Shown: in pieces, positions 16,492-25,926 of the stretch
Layout: the number at the start of each line of letters is the position of its first letter
How positions within the stretch are numbered: the first letter of the stretch is position 1
Source: Gammaproteobacteria bacterium
GTDB taxonomy: Bacteria > Pseudomonadota > Gammaproteobacteria > Steroidobacterales > Steroidobacteraceae
Assembly: GCA_028293725.1 (NCBI GenBank)
Contig: JAQGOE010000368.1
Location: 1 to 49,307 of the forward strand
Direction of reading: 5' to 3'
Length of the DNA: 49,307 bases
The notes under the pieces: generated by a model
The model's database searches: none
Told to the model about the DNA's origin: nothing
What the model saw: the letters and a program-made list of their open reading frames with translations, nothing else
Translations under genes and position numbers: made by a program

Positions 16492-19400
16492 GTCCCTCGG
16501 GCCCATTTATCGTCCGACCCGTGGCAACGGCGCTGCTCATGGTGGCGCTGTTTCTCGCTGGCGCGGTCGCCTACTTTCAACTGCCGGTGTCCGCCCTTCC
16601 CGAAGTGGACTATCCGACCATCCAGGTGCTGACCTTCTACCCGGGAGCGAGCCCCAGTGTCGTCGCAACTTCAGTCACAGCGCCCTTGGAGCGGCAATTC
16701 GGACAAGTGGCGGGGCTGAGTCAGATGACCTCCACGAGCGCCGGCGGCGTCTCCGCGATCGTGATGGAATTCCAGTTGAGCCTCAGCATCGACGTCGCCG
16801 AGCAGGAAGTGCAGGCGGCGATCAACGCCTCGCAAAGCTACCTGCCCGCCAACCTTCCGACTCCGCCGATCTACAGCAAGTCCAACCCGGCGGACGCGCC
16901 GGTGTTGACGCTGGCACTGACCTCGAACGAAATGCCCCTGTCACAGGTCGAGGACCTCGCTGACACACGTCTCGCGCCGAAGATTTCGCAAATCACGGGA
17001 GTCGGCCTGGTCAGCATCTCCGGTGGCCAGAAGCCCGCCGTGCGCATCCAGGCCAATCCGACCGCACTGGCCTCCTATGGGATCAATCTCGAGGACGTAC
17101 GCAACGCCCTGGCGGGTAACAGCCTCAATTCCGCCAAAGGGAATTTCGACGGCCCGGCCCAGGACTACACGATCAATGCCAACGACCAGCTCCTGACGAG
17201 CGCCGCATACAAGTCGGTCGTGGTCGCCTACCGGCAGGGCGCGCCGATCATGTTGAGCGACGTGGCCCACGTCGTCGACGGCGTTGAGAACGAGAGACTC
17301 GCCGCGTGGCAGAACACTACTCCCGCCGTGATATTGAACATCCAGCGCCAGCCGGGTGCCAATACGATTTCGGTCGTCGACAGTATTCAAAAGCTGCTGC
17401 CGCAGCTCGAATCGACCCTCCCCCGCGCGATCCACGTGCAGGTGGTGACGGATCGAACCACTTCCATCCGCGCTTCCGTCCGTGACGTGGAGTTCGAGCT
17501 GCTCCTGGCGGTCGCGCTGGTCGTGATGGTGATCTTCCTCTTCCTGCGCAGCCTCGCGGCGACCATCATTCCAAGCATCGCGGTGCCGCTGTCTCTGATC
17601 GGTACATTCGGCGTTATGTACCTGGCAGGATTCAGCCTCAACAACCTCGCGATGATGGCACTCACAATCTCCACCGGATTCGTGGTGGACGATGCCATCG
17701 TCATGATCGAAAACATCTCGCGCTACATCGAAGAGGGAGAGAAGCCGCTCCAAGCAGCGCTCAAGGGAGCCGAGCAAGTCGGCTTCACCATCCTCTCCCT
17801 GACCGTGTCCCTCATCGCGGTGCTCATCCCGCTGCTCTTCATGGGCGACATCGCGGGACGACTCTTCCGACAATTCGCGGTGACACTCGCCGTCACGATC
17901 GTGATCTCAGCGCTCGTCTCCCTGACGCTCACTCCTATGATGGCTTCGCGGCTGCTGCGTTTCACGCCCGAGGAGAAGCAAGGCCGGTTCTATCACGCCT
18001 CCGGGCGAATCCTGCAGAAGGTCATCGACTTCTACGGCCGCACCCTGAAAGTCGTGCTTCGTTACCAGACGATCACGCTGTTCGTAGCCGTGGGCACCCT
18101 GATCCTGACAGCCCTCCTCTACCTGACCATTCCGAAAGGCTTCTTCCCGACCCAGGATACCGGGATCATCCAGGGAATCTCGCAGGCGGCCGGCTCGACG
18201 TCGTTTACCCAGATGACGCAGCTCCAACAGGAATTGGCCAAGGTGCTACTGGCCGACCCCGCCGTCGAGAGTCTTTCCTCGTTCATCGGCGCGGACGGTA
18301 CCAACACCACACTCAACAGTGGCCGCATCCAGATCAATCTCAAGCCGGCTGCGGACCGTGGCCTGTCCGCCACGGAGGTGATCCGCCGACTCAACCCGAA
18401 ACTCGATCAGGTCGCGGGCATCAAGTTATACATGCAACCGGTGCAGGACCTCAGCGTCGAAGATCGCGTCAGCCGCACCCAGTATCAATACACACTCGAG
18501 GACCCCAGTCCTGACGAGCTCAACTCCGTGGTGCACGACCTTCTGCCGAAACTGCAAGCTCTTCCCGAACTCGCCGACGTCGTCACGGACCAGCAGCTCG
18601 ACGGTATAGCAACAGCCCTGACCATCGACAGGGCAACCGCGTCGCGCTTTGGCATCACGCCGGCAACGATAGACAACACTTTGTACGATGCCTTCGGACA
18701 GAGGCAGATCAATACTCTCTACACCCAGGTCAACCAGTATCACGTGATACTGGAGGCCGACCCGAGATTCCAGCGCAATCCGGGCAATCTGCATGACCTG
18801 TACATCCAGGCCTCCCTCAGCGGGACGCCAACCGCGGTCGCCTCGAACACGGCAGGCTCATCCTCGGGAGCCGGCTCTGGAGGAGCCGCCGCCTCGGGCA
18901 ACGCCCTTCTGACACCCACTTCGAGCAGCAGCGGCTCGTCACTGAGCTCCAACTCGTCTGGTGTGCTGAATCTCGCCAGCAGCACTACCAACTCAATCTC
19001 GGGCACCAACTCGACCTCCGCGCTCTCTTCGGCCTCGATTGGCGCCGGCAGCGCCCGGGTATTGTCGGGATCGGCCGGGGTATCGGCGGCGTCGCAAAAC
19101 GCCAGTGCGTCGAATTCACGTACCGCGGCCTCGGGCGGCAGCGGAAGCTCGAGTAGCGGCGCTACTGGCGGGTCGACCCCAGTGCCGTTCAGCACCTTCG
19201 TACACATGCAGACGCAGAGCGAGCCCCTGTCCATCGGACATCAGGGCCAATTCCCGGTCGTCACACTCTCCTTCAACCTCGGAGCCGGCTACTCACTCGG
19301 CCAGGCCCTCGACGCCATCAACGAGGTCATCGCCAAGGAGAAGATGCCGGCCAGCGTGATCGCCGACTACCAGGGTACCGCGGCCGCCTACCAGAGCTCG

Positions 19401-19958
19401 CAATCGAACGAGGGGCTCCTGATCCTGGCGGCACTCATTACGGTGTACATCGTTCTCGGAGTACTCTACGAGAGCTTCATACATCCGGTCACGATCCTCT
19501 CCACACTGCCGTCGGCGGGCGTCGGCGCACTGCTCGCGCTGCGTCTGTTTGGACTCGACCTCGATATCGTCGGGATCATCGGCATCATTCTGCTGATCGG
19601 TATCGTGCAGAAGAACGGCATCATGATGGTCGACTTCGCGCTCGAGCTCGAGCGCAAAGAGCACAAGGAGACCACCGAAGCCATCTACCAGGCGGCCCTG
19701 CTTCGACTGCGCCCCATCCTGATGACGACAATGGCGGCCCTGCTGAGCGGCATTCCGCTCGCATTCGGGTCTGGAATCGGCTCGGAGCTGCGCAAGCCGT
19801 TGGGCGTAGCCATGGTCGGCGGACTGCTGTTCAGCCAGGTCCTGACGCTGTACACGACTCCGGTCATCTATATTTTCTTCGATAAGTTGGCGGCGAGATT
19901 CTCGCGTCGGCGCCGCGAAGAGGCCGGCGACGCGCAGGCGCGAGGCGGGGTTGCATGA
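16488..19958 (+). CDS. mdtB: MdtB/MuxB-type RND efflux pump with a long Ser/Gly-rich insertion
   Basis: This is an inner-membrane proton-driven pump; MdtB and MdtC relatives work as a mixed trimer. Expected landmarks are present: the first helix after GPFIVRPVAT, PEVDYPTIQV, the paired aspartates of helix 4 in GFVVDDAIVMIENI, and the Lys and Asp of helix 10 in GIVQKNGIMMVDFALE. The length, 1156 residues, exceeds the usual 1040 by the size of one insertion: residues about 781-897 are a Ser/Gly/Ala/Thr/Asn stretch placed between YIQASLSG and PVPFSTFVH in the second periplasmic loop. The flanks are normal and the frame is intact, so the protein is probably made. Four-base overlaps tie it to mdtA and mdtC. 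Confidence 0.93.
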   Translation: MSPSGPFIVRPVATALLMVALFLAGAVAYFQLPVSALPEVDYPTIQVLTFYPGASPSVVATSVTAPLERQFGQVAGLSQMTSTSAGGVSAIVMEFQLSLSIDVAEQEVQAAINASQSYLPANLPTPPIYSKSNPADAPVLTLALTSNEMPLSQVEDLADTRLAPKISQITGVGLVSISGGQKPAVRIQANPTALASYGINLEDVRNALAGNSLNSAKGNFDGPAQDYTINANDQLLTSAAYKSVVVAYRQGAPIMLSDVAHVVDGVENERLAAWQNTTPAVILNIQRQPGANTISVVDSIQKLLPQLESTLPRAIHVQVVTDRTTSIRASVRDVEFELLLAVALVVMVIFLFLRSLAATIIPSIAVPLSLIGTFGVMYLAGFSLNNLAMMALTISTGFVVDDAIVMIENISRYIEEGEKPLQAALKGAEQVGFTILSLTVSLIAVLIPLLFMGDIAGRLFRQFAVTLAVTIVISALVSLTLTPMMASRLLRFTPEEKQGRFYHASGRILQKVIDFYGRTLKVVLRYQTITLFVAVGTLILTALLYLTIPKGFFPTQDTGIIQGISQAAGSTSFTQMTQLQQELAKVLLADPAVESLSSFIGADGTNTTLNSGRIQINLKPAADRGLSATEVIRRLNPKLDQVAGIKLYMQPVQDLSVEDRVSRTQYQYTLEDPSPDELNSVVHDLLPKLQALPELADVVTDQQLDGIATALTIDRATASRFGITPATIDNTLYDAFGQRQINTLYTQVNQYHVILEADPRFQRNPGNLHDLYIQASLSGTPTAVASNTAGSSSGAGSGGAAASGNALLTPTSSSSGSSLSSNSSGVLNLASSTTNSISGTNSTSALSSASIGAGSARVLSGSAGVSAASQNASASNSRTAASGGSGSSSSGATGGSTPVPFSTFVHMQTQSEPLSIGHQGQFPVVTLSFNLGAGYSLGQALDAINEVIAKEKMPASVIADYQGTAAAYQSSQSNEGLLILAALITVYIVLGVLYESFIHPVTILSTLPSAGVGALLALRLFGLDLDIVGIIGIILLIGIVQKNGIMMVDFALELERKEHKETTEAIYQAALLRLRPILMTTMAALLSGIPLAFGSGIGSELRKPLGVAMVGGLLFSQVLTLYTTPVIYIFFDKLAARFSRRRREEAGDAQARGGVA
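18828..19178 (+). other. Low-complexity Ser/Gly/Ala/Thr/Asn insertion within mdtB
   Basis: The segment encodes about 117 residues such as SSSGAGSGGAAASG and SSSSGSSLSSNSSG. It is made almost only of small polar residues, with no Cys, Trp, Tyr or Lys. The paralog mdtC has a short loop (LGSTAIPLKT) at the same place, so this is a lineage-specific insertion rather than a family feature. Confidence 0.85.
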
Positions 19959-22900
19959 ACCCGTCTAGAGTTTTCATCGGCCGCCCTGTAGCGACGACCC
20001 TGCTGACGATCGCGGTCGCGCTGGTGGGCATCGCTGCCTTCGCCGTTTTGCCCGTCTCACCGTTGCCCCAGGTGGACTTTCCAACCATCACGGTGGCCGC
20101 CTCGTTACCCGGCGGAAGTCCGGACATCATGGCGTCCGCAATCGCCACGCCGTTGGAGAGACAGTTCGGACACATCGCCGGCATCACGGAGATGACCTCT
20201 TCCAGCACGCTGGGCACCACCAGCATCACCCTGCAATTCGATCTCAGCCGGGACATCAACGGCGCGGCACGCGACGTGGAAGCCGGAATCAACGCGGCCC
20301 GCAGTTACCTGCCAGCCAACCTCCCCGCCAATCCGACCTATCGGAAAGTCAATCCGGCTGACTCCCCTATCATGGTGCTCGGACTGCAGTCCAACGTGTA
20401 CGGCGTGCCGACGCTATACGACGAGGCTTCGTCCGTCATTGCCCAGCGCGTCTCACAGATCACCGGGGTGGGACAGGTCAACGTGGTGGGTGCATCCTAT
20501 CCGGCCGTGCGCGTGGAGTTGAATCCCACCAGGCTGACTCACTACGGAATCAGTCTTCCGTCGGTGGCGAGCGCCATCTCGGGCCAGAATTCGAATATCG
20601 CCCAGGGCCAACTCGCCAATGGCAACTCGACCTCGGACATCATTGTCAACAGCCAGATCTCCAAGGCAGCCGACTACAAGCCCCTGGTGATCGGGTACTC
20701 CAACGGTGCGGTGATCCACCTCGCCGACGTGGCCGACGTCGTCGACTCGCAACAGAACGTGCGCCAGGCCGGCTTCCTCAATGGCCGGCCCTCGGTAAAC
20801 CTGATCATCTTCCGCCAGCCGGGTGCCAACATCATCCAGACAGTGGAAGCCATCAAGGCAGCGATCCCGTCGCTCCAGGCCTCGATCCCGCAGGGCATGC
20901 ATTTCATCACCGTGCTGGATCGAACGCTCACGATCCGTGCATCCGTGAGCGATATCGAGCGAACCCTGGTCATTTCGGTACTGCTGGTCGTGGCCGTGGT
21001 GTTCGTCTTTCTGCGCAACGTGTACGCGACATTCATTCCGGCCGTCGCGGTCCCCGTTTCACTCATCGGCACGTGCGCGATCATGTATCTGTGCGACTTT
21101 TCACTCGACAATCTCTCCCTGATGGCGCTCGCCATCGCGAGCGGTTTCGTGGTGGACGACGCCATTGTGGTGATGGAAAACATCACCCGCCACCTCGAAG
21201 AGGGTATGAGTCCCGTACAGGCCGCTCTGAAAGGCGCCGCAGAGATCGGCTTCACGGTCCTGTCCATCAGCATCTCGCTCATTGCCGTCTTCATCCCGAT
21301 TCTGCTGATGGGCGGCATCATCGGGCGGCTGTTCCGCGAGTTCGCATTGACACTCTCGAGCGCTATCCTCGTCTCGATGGTCGTGTCGCTCACGACGACG
21401 CCGACGATGTGCGCACGCATACTGCGCTCTGAAAAGGAAGTGAAGCACGGACGCGTGTACCTATGGAGCGAGCGGATGTTCAACAATCTGCTCCACGGTT
21501 ATCGGCGCAGCCTGGCATGGACGCTCGACCATCCCACGCTGATCATGATCGTTTTCGTAGCGACACTGGGACTCAACGTCCTGCTGCTGTCTGTGGTGCC
21601 GAAAGGATTCTTCCCGCAGCAGGATACCGGGGTCATCAATGGCGGCATGCAGGGGCAGCAGGACGCCTCCTTCGCGTCGATGCGCAACGCCCTCAAGCAG
21701 TCGGTCGATGTCGTCAAAGCCGATCCCAGCGTCCAGAACATCATGGGTTTCACCGGCGGCGGCGGCGCTACCAACACCGCGAATGAGTTTATCGCACTCA
21801 AACCTCTAAACGAGCGGAAGCAGAGCGCGGCCCAGATCATCAACGAATTGCGGCCCAAGCTCACGCGCCTGACGGGGGCAAACACCTTCCTGCAGCCTGT
21901 TCAGGACATCCGCATCGGTGGCCGGCAGTCCAATGCGCAGTATCAATACACGCTGCAGGCTGATAATTCGGCGGACTTGCAGAACTACGGCCCGAGGTTA
22001 CTCAGCGCGCTGCGCAAGGCCCCGGGGTTCCAGGACGTCAATTCGGACCAACAGAACAACGGCCTGCAGGCACTCCTGACCTACGACCGTCCCACGGCGG
22101 CGCGACTCGGAATCACACCCCAACTTATCGACAGCACGCTCTATAACGCGTTCGGGCAGTCGGAAGTCTCCACGATCTACACGCAACTCAACCAGTATTA
22201 CGTCGTGATGGAAGTAGCTCCCAAATACTGGCAATCGCCGCAGGGACTCAACGACATCTATCTCGTGCCGACCCTGGGCTCGACCGCCATCCCACTGAAG
22301 ACGGTGACGAGTTATCACCCCGCCACCTCACCGCTGGTCGTCAACCATACCGGCCTGTTTCCCTCCGTCACCGTGTCGTTCAACCTGGCACCCGGCGTCT
22401 CCCTCGGCCAGGCGACCCAGCAGATCGAGAAGGTCCGGCAAAGTCTCGCCATGCCGGAGACGATTCACGGCCAGTATTCCGGAACCCTGCAGGCGTTCCA
22501 GGAATCCCTGACGACCGAGCCCTACCTCATCCTGACGGCCATAGTGGCGGTCTACATCGTCCTGGGCATGTTGTATGGAAGCCTGATCCATCCGCTCACC
22601 ATACTGTCGACCCTGCCGCCAGCGAGCGTGGGCGCCATTCTGGCGCTGCAGCTGACGCACACCGAACTCGATGTGATGTCGATCATCGGCATCATTCTGC
22701 TCATCGGCATCGTCAAGAAAAACGCGATCATGATGATCGACTTCGCCCTGAGCGCGGAGCGTAACGAGGGCAAGAACACGCGTGACTCGATCTTCGAGGC
22801 CTGCACGCTGCGCTTCCGGCCGATCCTGATGACGACCATGGCCGCCCTGTTCGGGGCCGTGCCGCTGGCGCTCGGCACCGGCATGGGATCGGAGTTGCGT

Positions 22901-23056
22901 CGGCCGCTGGGAATCTCAATCATTGGCGGCCTGATCGTCAGTCAGGTGCTCACCCTCTATACCACTCCTGTCATCTATCTCCTGATGGATACCCTGAGAC
23001 TGAAATTTCAAGGGCGGCGGCATGGAGACGGACAAGTTGCGGAGGCCGCGGGTTGA
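19955..23056 (+). CDS. mdtC: MdtC/MuxC-type RND efflux pump
   Basis: This is the second pump subunit of the operon, of normal length (1033 residues). It begins MNPSRVFIGRPVATTLLTIA, has PQVDFPTITVAASLPGGSPD in the first periplasmic loop, the two helix-4 aspartates in SGFVVDDAIVVMENITRHLE, and IVKKNAIMMIDFAL in helix 10. It overlaps the mdtB stop by four bases (ATGA at 19955), and a NodT-type channel gene follows immediately. In E. coli MdtC is the subunit needed for substrate binding while MdtB supports proton flow; whether that division holds here is unknown. The long insertion seen in MdtB is absent. Confidence 0.94.
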   Translation: MNPSRVFIGRPVATTLLTIAVALVGIAAFAVLPVSPLPQVDFPTITVAASLPGGSPDIMASAIATPLERQFGHIAGITEMTSSSTLGTTSITLQFDLSRDINGAARDVEAGINAARSYLPANLPANPTYRKVNPADSPIMVLGLQSNVYGVPTLYDEASSVIAQRVSQITGVGQVNVVGASYPAVRVELNPTRLTHYGISLPSVASAISGQNSNIAQGQLANGNSTSDIIVNSQISKAADYKPLVIGYSNGAVIHLADVADVVDSQQNVRQAGFLNGRPSVNLIIFRQPGANIIQTVEAIKAAIPSLQASIPQGMHFITVLDRTLTIRASVSDIERTLVISVLLVVAVVFVFLRNVYATFIPAVAVPVSLIGTCAIMYLCDFSLDNLSLMALAIASGFVVDDAIVVMENITRHLEEGMSPVQAALKGAAEIGFTVLSISISLIAVFIPILLMGGIIGRLFREFALTLSSAILVSMVVSLTTTPTMCARILRSEKEVKHGRVYLWSERMFNNLLHGYRRSLAWTLDHPTLIMIVFVATLGLNVLLLSVVPKGFFPQQDTGVINGGMQGQQDASFASMRNALKQSVDVVKADPSVQNIMGFTGGGGATNTANEFIALKPLNERKQSAAQIINELRPKLTRLTGANTFLQPVQDIRIGGRQSNAQYQYTLQADNSADLQNYGPRLLSALRKAPGFQDVNSDQQNNGLQALLTYDRPTAARLGITPQLIDSTLYNAFGQSEVSTIYTQLNQYYVVMEVAPKYWQSPQGLNDIYLVPTLGSTAIPLKTVTSYHPATSPLVVNHTGLFPSVTVSFNLAPGVSLGQATQQIEKVRQSLAMPETIHGQYSGTLQAFQESLTTEPYLILTAIVAVYIVLGMLYGSLIHPLTILSTLPPASVGAILALQLTHTELDVMSIIGIILLIGIVKKNAIMMIDFALSAERNEGKNTRDSIFEACTLRFRPILMTTMAALFGAVPLALGTGMGSELRRPLGISIIGGLIVSQVLTLYTTPVIYLLMDTLRLKFQGRRHGDGQVAEAAG

Positions 23057-23072
23057 ACCGCGGGCAAGACTT

Positions 23073-24677
23073 ATGAACATCAGACGCCAGACCAGTCAGA
23101 TCAGTCAGCTCATGCGAACGACGGTCGTTCACATCCGCGTGGCAGCCGTCGCTGCCACCATCGTGTTAGTCGCGGGTTGTGTAGGACCCGCGTATGTAAA
23201 GCCCAAAGTCGACACGCCGTCGGCCTTCAAGGAGAGCTCGCCCGCCGCCTACACGGGCGCCGACCCCGGCGCCTGGCAGCCGGCGCAACCGCAGGACGCT
23301 GCCCTGAAAGGCAAGTGGTGGGAAGTCTTCGGCGAGCCGGAGCTCAATACCCTCGAAGACCAGTTGAATATCGACAATCAGAACATTGCGCAGTTTTTTC
23401 AGAATTTCATGGCGGCCCGGGCGCAGGTGGGCATCGCCCGCGCGAGCTATTTTCCGACGTTGACGACGACGCCCTCTGGAACGAGAACTCACACGTCGGG
23501 CGCCCTTGGAAAGAACGCGTCGGTGAATACCAGCGGTACGTCGACCGGGACCTCCACCGGCAGCGGCAGCGTTGCCGGCACTTCAGGAAGCACGTTAGAC
23601 ATCTTCCAGATGCCCTTCGACGTCTCATGGGCACCGGACCTGTGGGGACGTGTCCGCAACACAGTGCGCCAGGCTCGATACGCGGCCCAGGTAAGCGCCG
23701 CGGATCTCGAAAACGAGCGCCTCACGGAACAGGCGGCTTTGGCGGAGTTCTATTTCCAATTGCGCGGACAGGATGCCCTGGAGGACCTCTTCAACAAGAC
23801 CATCGAGGCGCAGAAAAAATCGCTGGAGCTCACCAAGGTCCTCTTCGAGACGGGAATCGACAGCCCGGAGGACGTCGCGCAAGCCGAGGTGACGCTCGCC
23901 AACACGCAAGCAACGGCCGTGGGCGTCGCCACCAACCGCGCGATCTACGAGCATGCGATCGCCACGCTGATCGGCAAGCCGGCGTCGGACTTTTCCATGC
24001 CCGTGAAAGTCCTCGCCACGCCGGTCCCGGTAATACCGGTGGACATCCCCTCGAAACTCCTGCAACGCCGTCCTGACATCGCAGCGGCCGAGAGGACCAT
24101 GGCCGAGGCCAACGCCCTGATTGGCGTGGAAACCGCCGCATACTATCCAACACTCAACCTCACGGCGGGCGGTGGTTGGGAAGCCTCCGCAATCTCGACC
24201 TTGTTTACCGCACCCGCCCGCTTCTGGTCGCTGGGAGCATCGGCGTCCGAAACGATCTTCGACGGCGGCCTGCGCCGGGCAACCCTCCGGCAGTACAACG
24301 CACAGTTCAACGCCGATGTAGCCGCCTACCGGCAAACCACCCTGACAGCCTTTCAGCAGGTCGAAGATTACATCGCTACCGTTCGCGTGCTCTCCCAACA
24401 GATCGAGCGCGAGAAGGCGGCTGTGGCCGCCGCGCAGAGATTTCTGGATATCGCCACTTCACGTTATCAGACGGGCATCGACCCCTACCTCAACGTGATA
24501 ACAGCCCAGACCACTCTGCTGAGCGATCAACAAACCGAAGTCTCACTGCGCGTCAGCGAGATGACCGCGGCCGTGCAACTCATCCAAGCCCTGGGCGGCA
24601 GCTGGGACACCGACCAACTCCCGTCCGCCGCCGAGGTAACCTCGCAAAAGGTTGCGAATCAGCTGTCGGAGCATTGA
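23073..24677 (+). CDS. NodT/OpmB-type outer-membrane efflux lipoprotein (second pump set)
   Basis: This is the outer-membrane channel for the RND pump encoded upstream. A lipoprotein signal (IRVAAVAATIVLVAGC, then VGPAYVKPKV) precedes two OEP repeats with the typical LLQRRPDIAAAERTMAEANA motif between them and the RYQTGIDPYLNVITAQ end of the second hairpin. The start is uncertain: ATG 23073 leaves 534 residues, ATG 23022 overlaps mdtC by 35 bases, and ATG 23112 gives a more usual short signal; none has a strong ribosome site. A Ser/Thr/Gly-rich piece (NTSGTSTGTSTGSGS near 23525-23590) sits in the first half before FQMPFDVSWAPDLWGRVR, which echoes the composition of the MdtB insertion. A weak hairpin lies just after the stop (24678-24695). 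Confidence 0.9.
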   Translation: MNIRRQTSQISQLMRTTVVHIRVAAVAATIVLVAGCVGPAYVKPKVDTPSAFKESSPAAYTGADPGAWQPAQPQDAALKGKWWEVFGEPELNTLEDQLNIDNQNIAQFFQNFMAARAQVGIARASYFPTLTTTPSGTRTHTSGALGKNASVNTSGTSTGTSTGSGSVAGTSGSTLDIFQMPFDVSWAPDLWGRVRNTVRQARYAAQVSAADLENERLTEQAALAEFYFQLRGQDALEDLFNKTIEAQKKSLELTKVLFETGIDSPEDVAQAEVTLANTQATAVGVATNRAIYEHAIATLIGKPASDFSMPVKVLATPVPVIPVDIPSKLLQRRPDIAAAERTMAEANALIGVETAAYYPTLNLTAGGGWEASAISTLFTAPARFWSLGASASETIFDGGLRRATLRQYNAQFNADVAAYRQTTLTAFQQVEDYIATVRVLSQQIEREKAAVAAAQRFLDIATSRYQTGIDPYLNVITAQTTLLSDQQTEVSLRVSEMTAAVQLIQALGGSWDTDQLPSAAEVTSQKVANQLSEH

Positions 24678-24718
24678 GCGCTCTGCTTCGAGCGCGGACA
24701 CGTCCGAAGAACGCGTGG

Positions 24719-25123
24719 TTAAAGCTCGTCCAACTCCGTGACAGCAGAGGCCGCGACGCGGCCGTCTTTCACCGTAACGCCTTCCGCACGCAAGCGACGC
24801 GCTTGCTCTTTGAAATGTCGCGACGAAGGTGGAAACACGATGCGCCCGCCCGCGCCCAAAACGCGATGCCACGGCAGATTCAAATCCTCCGGCGCCACGC
24901 GCAAAGCAAACCCGGTCTGTCGCGCACGTCCGGGCAGCCCGGCCGCGCGAGCGACAGCGCCGTAAGTAGAGACCTGCCCTCGCGGGATAGAGGCAACAAC
25001 ATTCCAGATCAGCTCGAGCGCCGGATTCTCCTCACCTGTCGACCGTGAAGAGCGCGACCGCGAACTCTCAGAGCTCAACGGCCGAAACAACGCCGCAAAC
25101 GACTTCTTCTTGGAGCGCGCCAT
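24719..25123 (-). CDS. Alkyltransferase-like (ATL) DNA-damage recognition protein
   Basis: ATL proteins bind O6-alkylguanine without repairing it and hand the lesion to nucleotide excision repair. The protein (134 residues from the ATG at 25123) has the MGMT DNA-binding domain: IWNVVASIPRGQVSTYGAVA, GLPGRARQTGFAL, and LPWHRVLGAGGRI, where Trp85 occupies the place of the acceptor Cys of PCHR in true methyltransferases. The substitution defines ATL. Residues 1-33 form an extra basic, Ser/Arg-rich tail (SSESSRSRSSRS) not usual for the 100-residue family. The gene ends convergent with the NodT gene and is divergent from gntR, with about 100 bases between. Confidence 0.88.
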   Translation of the reverse strand: MARSKKKSFAALFRPLSSESSRSRSSRSTGEENPALELIWNVVASIPRGQVSTYGAVARAAGLPGRARQTGFALRVAPEDLNLPWHRVLGAGGRIVFPPSSRHFKEQARRLRAEGVTVKDGRVAASAVTELDEL

Positions 25124-25181
25124 TTCGCAATGATAGCGCCCGAATCCCCGCCCGCCGCCCGATCCACTTGCCTCTCTCCCC

Positions 25182-25211
25182 ATTTTTGATTATAAATCTA
25201 TGATCAAAAAT
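25182..25211 (+). promoter_or_regulatory. AT-rich dyad upstream of gntR, candidate GntR operator
   Basis: ATTTTTGAT (25182-25190) and ATCAAAAAT (25203-25211) are perfect 9-base inverted arms separated by an AT-rich 12-base spacer. The site ends 13 bases before the gntR start and stands out in the GC-rich surroundings. It lies where an autoregulatory operator and promoter would be expected between two divergent genes. Confidence 0.5.
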
Positions 25212-25224
25212 CAAAGGCATCCGC

Positions 25225-25926
25225 ATGGCCGATCGTTCACAGCTCGGGTTAGCGCGCATCGACCGCGAAACCGTCCAGGAACGCGTCTATGGCGTCCTCC
25301 GCGATCGCCTGATGCGCGGCGGATTCGAGCCCGGTCAGAAATTGAAAATCGCCGAGCTGGCGAGTGCGCTGGGAACGAGCGCCATGCCGGTCCGCGAAGC
25401 GCTGAACCGGCTCGCGGCTGAGCGGGCGATCGAATCGCTGCCGAACCGGAGTGTGCGGGTCCCCGCCCTATCGAAGGACGCTTTGCAGGACCTAATGGAG
25501 ACCCGTTTCGCCGTCGAAGGCCTGGCCGTGGCTCGCGCCGCCGCGAACATGACGCCGGAAACGCTCGCGCAGCTCAAAGAGTTCATCGCCGCGCAGAGCG
25601 AAACCGACGCCGAGCACATCTCCGAAGCCAGCGCCCGCCAGAACCGCGCCTTTCATTTCGCGATCTACCGGCAATCGGGCTCAACCGTCCTGCTGCCGAT
25701 CATCGAAAGCCTGTGGCTGCAATTCGGCCCCTACCTCCGCGTGGCCTCCGAGCGGTTCGATGGCCGCGAAGGTCGCGGCACCAACTTTCACATCGAGATC
25801 GTTGCTGCCCTCGCCCGCGGTGATGGCAAGGCGGCCCGCGCCGCCCTGGAGTCCGACATCGGCCGAGCCTTCGAGCTGGTCATGACAGACGAGACACTGT
25901 GGCAACGGCAAGGAGGCGCCGCATGA
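25225..25926 (+). CDS. GntR-family transcriptional regulator (FadR/FCD subfamily)
   Basis: The 233-residue protein has an N-terminal winged helix (ERVYGVLRDRLMRGGFEPGQ, then IAELASALGTSAMPVREALN as the recognition region, and the NRSVRVPAL wing) and a C-terminal FCD helical domain (LMETRFAVEGLAVARAA; NRAFHFAIYRQSGS; FHIEIVAALARGDGKAAR) that usually binds a carboxylate ligand, often with a metal. AAAGG lies seven bases before the ATG. It heads a run with the TIGR04076 gene (ATGA overlap) and the aldo/keto reductase, followed by a TonB receptor and an MFS transporter. It probably senses the imported compound and controls this locus through the dyad just upstream. Confidence 0.9.
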   Translation: MADRSQLGLARIDRETVQERVYGVLRDRLMRGGFEPGQKLKIAELASALGTSAMPVREALNRLAAERAIESLPNRSVRVPALSKDALQDLMETRFAVEGLAVARAAANMTPETLAQLKEFIAAQSETDAEHISEASARQNRAFHFAIYRQSGSTVLLPIIESLWLQFGPYLRVASERFDGREGRGTNFHIEIVAALARGDGKAARAALESDIGRAFELVMTDETLWQRQGGAA

